A stretch of 64,000 nt of DNA from Breoghania sp037026715 (GTDB lineage: Bacteria; Pseudomonadota; Alphaproteobacteria; Rhizobiales; Stappiaceae): positions 62,001 through 126,000 of the forward strand of contig NZ_JBANCG010000009.1 in assembly GCF_037026715.1 (NCBI RefSeq). The letters are read 5' to 3'. A model generated the notes under the pieces. That model ran no database searches. It had not been told where the DNA came from and saw only the letters and a list, made by a program, of their open reading frames with translations. The position numbers and the translations under genes are program-made. Of this stretch, positions 26,457-35,265 are shown piece by piece. How positions within the stretch are numbered: the stretch's first letter is position 1; every line of letters starts with the position of its first letter.

Positions 26457-28028
26457 ATGATCCTGTTCCGGTCATGCCCAGCCGATCGCTTGTTGCGGGG
26501 TGTTCCCGTTCTCGCCGCCACGCTGACCGTCATTGCCTCCGCCACCCTCGCCATATCCTGGCAACCGGTCCGTGCGGACGGCGTTCTTTCCTGGCGCAAC
26601 GATCTGACACCGAAGGACCGCGCGCGCGTCGCCAAGGTGGTCCAGACCTCTGAGGACTTCTCAAAGCCGGAAGCTTTCGAGACGATGCAGGGTGGGGCGG
26701 CCACCTCGCGCAAGCTCGTTAACCGCGATGCCTTTTCCCAGTTTTCTGCAAATCTGACCTTCAAGCAGGAACGCGATTTCAAGCTCGGCAATGCGCTCTT
26801 CCGCAAGCTTTGGGTATCCTCGCCATCCTCAACCCAGGCATCCGATGGTCTCGGACCGCTCTACAATTCGCGCGCCTGCCAGAACTGTCATCTGAAGGAT
26901 GGGCGCGGGCATCCGCCGGGACCAGGCGAGATCGCCTCGTCCATGTTCCTGCGTCTTTCCGTGCCGCCGCGAACCGAGGCCGAGCGCGAGGCCATCGCCA
27001 CCAAGGCGATGATGCGCATCCCCGAGCCGACCTACGGTGGCCAGCTTCAGGAATTCGCCGTCGGCGACCTGCCCCCGGAAGGCCATCTGCGCATCACCTA
27101 CGAGGCGATCGAAGTCGCGCTCAATGGCGGGGAAACGGTGACGCTTCGCAAGCCCACCTACACGATCACCGATCTCGGCTACGGCCCGATGGACCCGGAA
27201 GTCATGATCTCGCCGCGCGTCACGCCGCAGATGATCGGGCTGGGGCTTCTGGAGGCGATCCATCCCGGAGACATCATCGCGGGCGCCGATCCCGACGATG
27301 CGGACGGCGACGGCATCTCCGGCAAGGTGTCTTGGAACAGAAATCCTGAGACGGGCGAGCCGATGATCGGCCGGTTCGGCTGGAAGGCGACGATGCCGAC
27401 GGTGTATTCCCAGGCTGCCGATGCCTTTGCCGGCGACATCGGTATCGCCACGCCTTCTCATCCCGAGCCCTGGGGCGACTGCACCCCCGCTCAGGCGGCC
27501 TGCCGCGCCATGCCTTCCGGTATCCAGGCCAATCTCGGCGACACCGAAGCCCCCGACCCGGTGATGGAGCTGGTCGCCTTCTATTCGCGTAATCTCGCCG
27601 TGCCGATGCGTCGTGACGTGGACGACCGCGAAGTTCTGGCCGGCAAGGAGCTTTTTCACGCAGCGGGTTGTGCCTCGTGCCACCGACCCAAATTTGTCAC
27701 CAGCCGCGAGGCGGAGCAAAAGCAGTTTCGCTTCCAGCTGATCTGGCCCTACACCGACATGCTGTTGCACGACATGGGAGAGGGGCTTGCGGACGGCCGC
27801 CCCGTGGGCGACGCTACGGGACGCGAATGGCGCACAGCGCCGCTGTGGGGTACGGGGCTCACGGAGACGGTCAACGGCCACACGATGATGCTGCATGACG
27901 GGCGGGCCCGCAACGCGCTGGAAGCCATCCTGTGGCACGGCGGGGAAGCGCAAGGTGCGCGCGATGCTGTCGTTGCCATGGAGCCTGACGAACGAACCGC
28001 GCTTTTGCGTTTCCTTGGATCGCTTTGA
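26457..28028 (+). CDS. Di-haem oxidoreductase/peroxidase-like protein (DUF1111, DHOR)
   Basis: A 523-residue exported cytochrome. A signal-anchor-like hydrophobic stretch lies at residues 15-40. Two haem c sites are present: CQNCH (Cys141-His145) and CASCH (Cys405-His409). LKDGRGHPPGPGE follows the first, as in the DUF1111 family once called thiol oxidoreductase; the second site sits in a MauG-like C-terminal half. It should act in the periplasm. Linked imelysin genes suggest an oxidative step on iron or its carrier. The ATG at 26457 is chosen because MILFRSCPADRL starts the signal; the longer frame has a basic, non-coding-looking front. Confidence 0.9.
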   Translation: MILFRSCPADRLLRGVPVLAATLTVIASATLAISWQPVRADGVLSWRNDLTPKDRARVAKVVQTSEDFSKPEAFETMQGGAATSRKLVNRDAFSQFSANLTFKQERDFKLGNALFRKLWVSSPSSTQASDGLGPLYNSRACQNCHLKDGRGHPPGPGEIASSMFLRLSVPPRTEAEREAIATKAMMRIPEPTYGGQLQEFAVGDLPPEGHLRITYEAIEVALNGGETVTLRKPTYTITDLGYGPMDPEVMISPRVTPQMIGLGLLEAIHPGDIIAGADPDDADGDGISGKVSWNRNPETGEPMIGRFGWKATMPTVYSQAADAFAGDIGIATPSHPEPWGDCTPAQAACRAMPSGIQANLGDTEAPDPVMELVAFYSRNLAVPMRRDVDDREVLAGKELFHAAGCASCHRPKFVTSREAEQKQFRFQLIWPYTDMLLHDMGEGLADGRPVGDATGREWRTAPLWGTGLTETVNGHTMMLHDGRARNALEAILWHGGEAQGARDAVVAMEPDERTALLRFLGSL

Positions 28029-28041
28029 CGGAGACGCTTTG

Positions 28042-29160
28042 ATGCGGACATATCTTGCCAGCTTCGTTCGGGCCAATCTCGTCTGGCTCGGCATCGTTTT
28101 CGCGGGTGCTTTCGTGCCCGGAGGGACTGCGCGCGCGGATGTTGCAGAGGATCACCACCGTTTCGTCGCGAACGCGATCGATGGCTATATCCGGCCGGAG
28201 TTTCGGCACTTTTCGCGATTGTTGCATGTACTCGATGCGCAAATCGGCGATTTCTGCGCCGCCCCCGATGCAGCCGGGTACGAGAAGATGGCACGCGCCT
28301 ACAGCGATGCGCTGGCAGGCTTTGCCCGCATCGGTTTCCTGCGCTTCGGGCCGCTGATCGAGGATCACCGCCTTGAACGGATCCTGTTCTGGCCGGACCG
28401 TAAGTCCACCGGCCGCAGGCAGGCCGAGCAGGCCGTGGCAGAACATGACGCAAGCGTCCTGACGCTGAACAGCCTGCAGGGCAAGAGCGTCGCGATGCAG
28501 GGGCTGTTGGCGCTGGAGCCGGTGCTTTTCGACGAGGCACGCGAGGCCCTGCTTTCCGGCGGCGACGATGCGACGTTCCGGTGCGGTTATGCCGGCGTGA
28601 TCGGTGCCAATCTTGCCGAAATGTCGGATTCGATCGCAGCCGAGTGGGCGGCACCTGATGGCTATGCCGCGCTTCTTCTCCAGCCCGGGCCGGACAATGT
28701 TGCCTATCGTTCCGATCAGGAGGCGGCCAGCCAGGTGCTGGGCGCCTTGACGACAGGCCTGCAGATCGTACGCGATCAGTGGATCGGTCCGATCCTCGGT
28801 TCCGGACCTCACAGACCGAAGCCGCGGATGGCGCTTTTCCGGCGCTCCGGTAATTCCCTGGTCATGATCGAAGCCGCCGTGGGCGGCCTGAGAGACTATC
28901 TCGCCGCGCTCGACATCGCGCCGATGCTCGACGAACAGGACGCCTGGCTGAATGGCTCGCTGCAGTTCGAGCTTTCCAACGTGCTGGAAAAGCTTCGCGA
29001 GCTGAAGGAGCCGCTGACGAAGACCCTTCGCAATCCTGAGGCCTACGACAAGCTCGCTTTCATCGATGTCGTGTTGAACAGTGTCCGCGACAGTGCGAGC
29101 GAGGAGCTCGCCATCGCGTTGAAGATACAGGTCGGGTTCAATGCCCTTGATGGAGATTGA
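28042..29160 (+). CDS. Second imelysin family protein
   Basis: A 372-residue protein with a signal peptide ending near TARAD. It is shorter and diverged compared with the first imelysin. The imelysin core begins FVANAIDGYIRPEFRHF and includes GFARIGFLRFGPLIEDHRLERILFWPD. The GxHxxE element seems replaced by SVAMQGLLALEPVLF, so the classical His is missing. The second conserved site is also absent. This matches the second, degenerate imelysin in imelysin-DHOR-imelysin-DUF1513 clusters. It starts 13 bases after the DHOR stop and overlaps the next gene by 20 bases. Confidence 0.88.
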   Translation: MRTYLASFVRANLVWLGIVFAGAFVPGGTARADVAEDHHRFVANAIDGYIRPEFRHFSRLLHVLDAQIGDFCAAPDAAGYEKMARAYSDALAGFARIGFLRFGPLIEDHRLERILFWPDRKSTGRRQAEQAVAEHDASVLTLNSLQGKSVAMQGLLALEPVLFDEAREALLSGGDDATFRCGYAGVIGANLAEMSDSIAAEWAAPDGYAALLLQPGPDNVAYRSDQEAASQVLGALTTGLQIVRDQWIGPILGSGPHRPKPRMALFRRSGNSLVMIEAAVGGLRDYLAALDIAPMLDEQDAWLNGSLQFELSNVLEKLRELKEPLTKTLRNPEAYDKLAFIDVVLNSVRDSASEELAIALKIQVGFNALDGD

Positions 29161-30265
29161 TCGCAGAGCGCTGCTGGCCGGCGCCGGTGCCGGCTTGCTT
29201 GCCGGCCTTGCTTCCCGGCAGCTCGCGGCCATGGAGGAGACGGACACGTTCTTCCTCTCCGCGCGCAAGGAGGCCGACGGATCCTATGCCGTGGTGGTCT
29301 TCACGCCCGAGGGAAAGGACATCGTCCGCGTGCCCCTGCCGGGCCGTGGCCATGATGTGACGCTCCATGAGCCGAGCGGTCGTGCCGTCGCCTTCGCGCG
29401 CCGGCCCGGCACGTTTGCCGCTGCGTTCGATATCTTCGGGAGGCGGGAACCGACGTTCTTCGCCTCGCCCGAGAACCGCCACTTCTACGGCCACGGGGTG
29501 TTTTCGCCCGACGGGAAGCTGCTTTATGCGACCGAGAACGATTTCGAGAACGGTCGCGGCTATCTCGGCGTCTACGATACGACCGACGGCCATCGCCGCA
29601 TCGCGGAGTTCGATTCCGGAGGGGTCGGTCCGCACGAGGTGCTCCTGATGCTCGACGGGCGCACGCTCGTCGTTGCCAATGGCGGCATGGAGACCCATCC
29701 CGACTATGGCCGCACGATCCTCAATCTGCCGACGATGAAGCCGACGTTGGCACTGATCGACAGGTTGACCGGCGATATCATCGCCTGTCACGACTTGGGC
29801 GAGAGCGAGCGTCTCTCCTCCATCCGGCACATGACCATCGACGGGCAAGGCGCCGTCTGGTTCGGATGTCAGTTCCAGGGCGACAAGACGAAGCGGCCGC
29901 AACTCGTCGGCCGGCTTTCGCGGGGCGGAGAACCGGAACTGTTGTCGAGCCCGATGGAGATCCTGCGCGGGTTCAACAATTACATCGGCTCTGTCATGAC
30001 CAGCCGGGATGGCAAGACGATCGCGACCTCCAGTCCCCGTGGCGGCCAGGTCGTCTACTGGGATGCGGAGAGCGGGGCGATCCTTGGACGCGACCGGGTG
30101 GTGGACGTGTGCGGCGTGGCGCCAAGGCCAGGCAACGATTTCCTGATCTCCGACGGTGCGGGCGAATTGCTCGCGGCCGGACCGGCCGATGGCGGAAACC
30201 CTTCGCTCGTCATCCGCAATTCCCGGGTTTCGTGGGACAATCACATGGTCGGCTTCCGGATTTAG
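29141..30265 (+). CDS. DUF1513 family exported beta-propeller-like protein
   Basis: A 374-residue protein. It begins with a Tat-like signal (DRRALLAGAGAGLLAGLASR), so it is probably exported folded. The body consists of repeated strand pairs such as YAVVVFTPEGKDIVRVPLPG and HGVFSPDGKLLYATENDFE, as expected for a beta-propeller; family DUF1513. GVGPHEVLLMLDGRTLVVANGG is the conserved signature. It ends the iron cluster. Its start overlaps the second imelysin by 20 bases (an ATG at 29150 would also work), which indicates translational coupling. Biochemical function unknown. Confidence 0.9.
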   Translation: MPLMEIDRRALLAGAGAGLLAGLASRQLAAMEETDTFFLSARKEADGSYAVVVFTPEGKDIVRVPLPGRGHDVTLHEPSGRAVAFARRPGTFAAAFDIFGRREPTFFASPENRHFYGHGVFSPDGKLLYATENDFENGRGYLGVYDTTDGHRRIAEFDSGGVGPHEVLLMLDGRTLVVANGGMETHPDYGRTILNLPTMKPTLALIDRLTGDIIACHDLGESERLSSIRHMTIDGQGAVWFGCQFQGDKTKRPQLVGRLSRGGEPELLSSPMEILRGFNNYIGSVMTSRDGKTIATSSPRGGQVVYWDAESGAILGRDRVVDVCGVAPRPGNDFLISDGAGELLAAGPADGGNPSLVIRNSRVSWDNHMVGFRI

Positions 30266-30435
30266 GCAACCTTGCGACAGGTCCCCTCTTGATCCTGAGG
30301 CTGAACGGCACGACGTTTCCATTATCGGGGCGCAAACGTAGCTCCGGGTCTTGCCGGGACGTGTGCTCATCGGATCGGGTCGATCCGCTTGACGCGTGCC
30401 GGAGCCGGCGAACACCAATGGTCAGGCAGGAAACC

Positions 30436-30723
30436 ATGTCCGAAAGCAAGAAGATGGAAATCAAAGAGCGCCTCGCCCTCCTGTCGAGCGCAATCGATGA
30501 GAAAGTGAAGCAGCTCGGCGAGCGCGGCGAGTTGACGAGCCGGCATGAGGCCTACGCTGGCGATCTGCAGGAACGGCAGGCCGAATTGCGCGCCAAGCTA
30601 CAGAAGGCTGTTCACGATCATGATTTCTGGCAGGCGGCGAAGAGCGAACTCGAGCTCGATTCCTCTGCGCTCGTGTCTGAATTCCGCAGCTGGACGGAAG
30701 AGTTGGATACCGGCAAGGTCTGA
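30436..30723 (+). CDS. Small coiled-coil protein, function unknown
   Basis: A 95-residue highly charged helical protein with no cysteine and no membrane segment. Heptad-like spacing is visible in ERLALLSSAIDEKVKQLGER and QERQAELRAKLQKAVHDHDF. I do not recognise a family. The ATG has AGGCAGGAAACC upstream, a modest ribosome-binding site. It lies 170 bases after DUF1513 on the same strand, and a 13-base-pair hairpin follows, so it is probably expressed on its own or as the tail of the iron operon. Confidence 0.6.
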   Translation: MSESKKMEIKERLALLSSAIDEKVKQLGERGELTSRHEAYAGDLQERQAELRAKLQKAVHDHDFWQAAKSELELDSSALVSEFRSWTEELDTGKV

Positions 30724-30759
30724 GCGTCCCGCGCCACGGCGAGGCAACGGACCTTCAGA

Positions 30760-30797
30760 CCGGAGGAGGGGCTGACTTGGCGCTGCCCCTCCTCCGG
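30760..30797 (+). terminator. Strong hairpin after the coiled-coil gene
   Basis: CCGGAGGAGGGGC at 30760-30772 pairs perfectly over 13 bases with GCCCCTCCTCCGG at 30785-30797. There is no T-run, so termination is uncertain. It lies between convergent genes. Confidence 0.6.
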
Positions 30798-30830
30798 TGG
30801 CTAAGGGAGCGCGGCGAGCGGAACGTTAGC

Positions 30831-30860
30831 GGCTATCGGTATCGCTATATCCCGATAGCC
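30831..30860 (-). terminator. Hairpin after the response regulator gene
   Basis: GGCTATCGG at 30831-30839 and CCGATAGCC at 30852-30860 pair over nine bases. On the minus strand it begins about 50 bases after the regulator stop. No clear T-run. Confidence 0.5.
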
Positions 30861-30908
30861 TAATCTGTCGACCGCCGCCAGTCCCCGGCTTTTGACAATT
30901 CGTGCAAG

Positions 30909-31838
30909 CTATAGTTCGTGCAGGACATGTGCCGCGCGGACCGCGGCCGATGCGCGGTTCTCCACGCCGAGCTTTGCGTAGATCTGCTCCAGGTGTTTGT
31001 TCACCGTGCGTGGGCTGAGCCCCAGAATTTCGCCGATGTCCCGGTTGGACTTGCCCTTGGCGATCCACAATAGAACCTCCGCCTCGCGACCCGTCAGGGC
31101 AAAATGCTCGCGCAGGATCGCGTCCTGGTCCGGGCGGTCGCCGGCGGTCAGACGGAAAAGATATTCCTCCTCACCGATCGAGCCGAGATGGTGGAGCTGG
31201 ACCTCGGTGCCATTGCCGAGGGCGACCGTCATCGTCGCCGTCTGTCCGGCCGGAGCAGCCTCCGTACCCGAAGCGATCCAGGTCGCCAGTTCCGGTCCCA
31301 TCCGGGTGAGCTCATCCTCGCGGCCCGTCAGTTCCTTCAGCATCTGGTGGGCCTGCGGCGTCGCCCATTCCACGCGGCCCGATGGGGCCACGGCAAGCAG
31401 GTGGCGTCCGGCGGCGTCGAGCGCGATGCGGGCGTTCTGGACGGAACGCGCATTGGCAAGATGGACCCGGATCCGGGCCTGAAGTTCATCGATATTGATG
31501 GGCTTGGTCAGATAATCCACGCCGCCCGATTCCAGGGCATGAACCACGTGCTCGGTCTCCGTCAGGCCGGTCATGAAGATGACCGGCACATGGGCGAGCG
31601 CGCCGTCGGCCTTGATGCGGCGGCAGGTCTCAAAACCGTCGAGGCCGGGCATGACCGCATCCATCAACACGATGTCGGGCGTCACGCGGGAGGAGATCGT
31701 CAGTGCCGCCTCGCCGTTGGTTGCCACAAGTACGGTGATGCCGGCCTGTTCCAGCGCGGCCGTCAGGAAGCCAAGTGCCTCCGGGGAATCGTCGACGACG
31801 AGGACGATGTCGCGCTGGCGGGGCGCACTAGTCGGCAT
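30909..31838 (-). CDS. LuxR-type response regulator
   Basis: A 309-residue two-component regulator. The receiver domain has Asp16/Asp17 (LVVDDS), phospho-acceptor Asp60 (LMDAVMPG), the conserved Thr (FMTGLTE) and Lys112 (LTKPIN). A PAS-like middle (residues 135-235) is unusual for LuxR-type regulators, which normally have only a linker. The C-terminal helix-turn-helix, ALTGREAEVLLWIAKGKSNR and LGLSPRTVNKHLEQIYAKLG, is a textbook GerE/LuxR domain. The ATG overlaps the end of the permease-kinase gene by 11 bases, so the pair is translationally coupled and is a cognate system. Confidence 0.92.
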   Translation of the reverse strand: MPTSAPRQRDIVLVVDDSPEALGFLTAALEQAGITVLVATNGEAALTISSRVTPDIVLMDAVMPGLDGFETCRRIKADGALAHVPVIFMTGLTETEHVVHALESGGVDYLTKPINIDELQARIRVHLANARSVQNARIALDAAGRHLLAVAPSGRVEWATPQAHQMLKELTGREDELTRMGPELATWIASGTEAAPAGQTATMTVALGNGTEVQLHHLGSIGEEEYLFRLTAGDRPDQDAILREHFALTGREAEVLLWIAKGKSNRDIGEILGLSPRTVNKHLEQIYAKLGVENRASAAVRAAHVLHEL

Positions 31839-34800
31839 GGGGCAGGGCCTCCAGCGTTTCGGTGTACCTGGCGAAGTCGAAGGCCTGGATGTGATCGCGC
31901 AGCATGGCGACGACGGCCTCGTTCTCGGGTGTCTTTGACAATTCGTCGAGCTTGGCCTCGATCCCACGCACATAGCCTATCTCGCCAAGGCCGATAAGTT
32001 CGCGCACGGCGCGCGCGCTCAATCCATGGCTGGCGGGTACGTTCCTCGTCGGCGTGCGTTCCGCGTCGACAACCGGCTCGCCGGGCATATCTGCCACCTC
32101 CCCTTCGGAAAGGTCATCCGTGTCGAGCCACTTCAGCCCCATGTGCTTGCCGAGCTTGTCGAGAAGTTGGCGCATGTCGAACGGCTTGGCGAGCGTATCG
32201 TCGTGGCGTGCGTCTTCCTCTATCGCGGAGGCGCCGTCGCCTATATTGGCCGAGAGCATGATGGCGGGAGCCGTGTGACCGAGGGCGCGCAGGCGGGACA
32301 GGAGGTCCCATCCGCTCATGCCGGGCATGAAGATATCGAGCAGGAAGGCGTCTGGCCGGATGCCGGAGACCAGCTCCAGCGCTCTGGGGCCGTCGTCGGC
32401 GGTCAGTACGGTAAAGCCCAGCGGTTGCAGGATCTCCTGCATCAGGTCGCGGTGATCGGCATTGTCGTCGACCACGACGATGGTGCGCCGCCGCCCCGCG
32501 TAGCCCGTGATAGGCCGATCCGCGACCCTTGACGGTGTGGCGATGGAGGAGAGCATCAGCCGCACCCGGAACGTGCTGCCCTTTCCGCGCTCGCTCTGAA
32601 GCGAAATTTCGCCGCCCAGGGTTTCCGCCAGAAGCTTGGTGATGGTGAGGCCCAGGCCAAGCCCCGGGGTCCGGGACCGTCCGTCTTCCTCGCCGCGGCC
32701 GAAAGGCTCGAATACCTTGGCCTGATCGGCGATGGCGATGCCGCGGCCGGTATCGGAAACGGTGAAGCTCGCCACCTGCGAGCGATAATCGACATTCAGG
32801 GCGATGCGGCCTTCTTCCGTGAACTTGATCGCGTTGGAAAGGAGGTTGACCAGAATCTGTCTGAGCCGTTTTTCGTCCGTGCGCACGAAAACGGGAAGGT
32901 TGGGGGAGCGCACGTAGTCGAACGCAAGTTGCTTGGCGGCGGCCTGGGGGCGGAACATGTCGACGATCTGATCGAGAAAATCCCGGATGTTGATTTCGTT
33001 GGAATAGACCTGCAGACGGCCTGCCTCGATGCGGGAAATGTCCAAAAGGCCGTCGATCAGGCCGGACAGGTGCTCGGCGGAACGGCGGATTACCATGATT
33101 CCCTCCCGTGTGGGGGCGGGATTTCCGTCGGATCGTTCCAGCACTTGCGCGTAGCCAAGCACAGCATTCAGCGGGGTGCGCAATTCGTGACTGAGGCCGA
33201 CGACATAGCGGCTCTTGGCGAGGTTGGCCGATTCGGCGACCTCCTTGGCGCGCTGCAGTTCAGCGTCCGTCTGCCGATGGGCCTCGATTTCCTTCAGGAG
33301 CAGCGCGTTTTGGCGCAGCGATTCCTCTTCCGCCACGTGGCGTGTGTCGTGAGCCAGCACCAGAAACCAGGTGACGATCCCGGCAAGGACAGCGAAGACG
33401 AAAAAGATCAGCGTTACCGTTTCGCCCACCAGAGGCGCCTCGTCGGGCCGGTGGGCTGTTGTTTGCTCGAAAATCACCAGAAGCAAAAGACCGATGGCGG
33501 CAATGGCGAGCGTTGAGGTCAGTGTGTAGCGCCCCAGCCGGGTCCCGAGCCGGCTCACCAGCCAAGCGGGCAACAGCCTGTCAGCGGCAGCTCCAATCTG
33601 ACGGGCGAGCCGCGCATCCGGCTTGCAAAGGTCATGGCAACGCGCATCGAGTGAGCAGCAGAGCGAGCAGATCGGCTTCTGATAGGCCGGGCAATAGGCC
33701 ATGTCCTCCGGCTCGAAGGCGTTTTCGCAGATGGAGCAGGTGAGCGCGGGAAGCGTTTTCCAGTGCCTCCGCGATTTTCGCGCCAGGTAATAGCGTCCTT
33801 GCGTGGCGAAGGCGATGAAGGGAACTGCAATATAGGCCACGCCCATGGCGATGAAGGTGGAAAGGGCAGCGGCCGTGGGGCCGAACTGTCCGGTATGAGC
33901 TGTCAGCGCGACGATTGTCGCAAGCGTCACCGAGCCGGTTCCGACCGGGTTGATATCGTAGAGATGGGCGCGCTTGAACTCGATGCCCGGCGGCGAAAGG
34001 CCGAGAGGCTTGTTGATGAAAAGGTCTGCGGAAATGGCGGAAAGCCAGGCCATCGAGACGATCGAGAAGACGCCCAGCGTTTCCTCCAGCACACGATAAA
34101 TGCCGAGCTCCATCAACAAGAGCGCGATGGAAACGTTGAAGACCAGCCACACCACCCGGCCGGGGTGGCTGTGCGTCAGTCGGGAAAAGAAGTTCGACCA
34201 GGCGAGCGAGCCCGCATAGGCGTTCATGACGTTTATCTTGAGCTGCGAGACGATGACGAAGCAGGCCATCAGCAGCATCGCCGCTGCGGGCCAGGGCAAC
34301 ATGTAACCGAAGGCCACCGCATACATGCGCGAGGGTTCGGCGGCATGATCGGCCGGCACGCCGGCTGAAAGCGCAAGCACGGCGAGAAACGATCCGGCCA
34401 GCATCTTCGGTGCGCCAAGGACCACCCAGCCGGCACCCGCCAGGAAGCGGGCGAGACGGTGTCGGGTCTTGACGACGTCCTGCGCGGGCAGGAAGCGGAG
34501 AAAGTCGACCTGTTCTCCGATCTGGGCCATCAGCGCGAGGATGACGGCGGAGGCGGCGCCGAATTTCAGCAGGTCGAGCCCGGCGAAGGTTTCGGTGGTC
34601 CCGATCGCCCCGGGTCCTGAAACGGGCGAGGAATGCGCGCCCGCGAAATCGAGCCATTGGCCGAACGAACTCCGGTCCGTCCAGGCGATGAACAGGAACG
34701 GCGCGATGTTGAGGACGATCCAGAAGGGCTGGGTGATCAGCTGGAAGCGACTGATCAGCGTAACGCCGTGCGTGACGAGCGGGATTACGGCGATGGCCGA

Positions 34801-35265
34801 GACGATGTAGCCAACCCAAAGCGGCAAGCCGAGCGCATATTCGAGTGCGCTCGACATGATCGAGGCTTCGATGGCGAACAGGATGAAGGTGAAGCTCGCG
34901 TAGATCAGTGAGGTGACAGTCGAGCCGATATAGCCAAAACCGGCGCCGCGGCTGAGCAGATCGATATCGACGCCGTGGCGGGTGGCGTAGCGGGCGATCG
35001 GAAGGCCGATGAACAGGATCACAAGGCTGCCGACCAGGATCGCGGCGAAGGCGTTGATCGTGCCGTAGGACAAGGTGATGGCGCCGCCGATCGCCTCCAG
35101 TGCGAGGAAGGAAATCGCGCCGATGGCAGTCTGGGAAATGCGCTGGCTGGAAAACCGCCGGGCCGCTTTCGCGGTGAACCGCAGCGCGTAGTCCTCCAAA
35201 GTCTGGTTGGCGACCCACTGATTGTACTTGCGCCTGATAGGCATGATTCGCTGGCGTGCGGTCAT
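31828..35265 (-). CDS. NCS1-type permease fused to hybrid histidine kinase and receiver
   Basis: An 1145-residue membrane sensor. Residues 40-495 hold about twelve hydrophobic segments with the layout of the NCS1 nucleobase/hydantoin permease family (ISFLALEAIGGAITLSYGT; QLKINVMNAYAGSLAWSNFF). Residues 510-547 contain eight cysteines, starting CSIC and containing CSLCC. Two more hydrophobic segments follow (580-640). Then HisKA with His693 (GLSHELRTPLN), HATPase (NLLSNAIKF, DTGRGIA, GLGLGL), a receiver with Asp977 (LLDIFMPG) and Lys1027, and a helical tail without a clear Hpt histidine. The ATG at 35265 is chosen since the preceding 40 codons look non-coding. It is divergent from urtA. Confidence 0.88.
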   Translation of the reverse strand: MTARQRIMPIRRKYNQWVANQTLEDYALRFTAKAARRFSSQRISQTAIGAISFLALEAIGGAITLSYGTINAFAAILVGSLVILFIGLPIARYATRHGVDIDLLSRGAGFGYIGSTVTSLIYASFTFILFAIEASIMSSALEYALGLPLWVGYIVSAIAVIPLVTHGVTLISRFQLITQPFWIVLNIAPFLFIAWTDRSSFGQWLDFAGAHSSPVSGPGAIGTTETFAGLDLLKFGAASAVILALMAQIGEQVDFLRFLPAQDVVKTRHRLARFLAGAGWVVLGAPKMLAGSFLAVLALSAGVPADHAAEPSRMYAVAFGYMLPWPAAAMLLMACFVIVSQLKINVMNAYAGSLAWSNFFSRLTHSHPGRVVWLVFNVSIALLLMELGIYRVLEETLGVFSIVSMAWLSAISADLFINKPLGLSPPGIEFKRAHLYDINPVGTGSVTLATIVALTAHTGQFGPTAAALSTFIAMGVAYIAVPFIAFATQGRYYLARKSRRHWKTLPALTCSICENAFEPEDMAYCPAYQKPICSLCCSLDARCHDLCKPDARLARQIGAAADRLLPAWLVSRLGTRLGRYTLTSTLAIAAIGLLLLVIFEQTTAHRPDEAPLVGETVTLIFFVFAVLAGIVTWFLVLAHDTRHVAEEESLRQNALLLKEIEAHRQTDAELQRAKEVAESANLAKSRYVVGLSHELRTPLNAVLGYAQVLERSDGNPAPTREGIMVIRRSAEHLSGLIDGLLDISRIEAGRLQVYSNEINIRDFLDQIVDMFRPQAAAKQLAFDYVRSPNLPVFVRTDEKRLRQILVNLLSNAIKFTEEGRIALNVDYRSQVASFTVSDTGRGIAIADQAKVFEPFGRGEEDGRSRTPGLGLGLTITKLLAETLGGEISLQSERGKGSTFRVRLMLSSIATPSRVADRPITGYAGRRRTIVVVDDNADHRDLMQEILQPLGFTVLTADDGPRALELVSGIRPDAFLLDIFMPGMSGWDLLSRLRALGHTAPAIMLSANIGDGASAIEEDARHDDTLAKPFDMRQLLDKLGKHMGLKWLDTDDLSEGEVADMPGEPVVDAERTPTRNVPASHGLSARAVRELIGLGEIGYVRGIEAKLDELSKTPENEAVVAMLRDHIQAFDFARYTETLEALPHAD

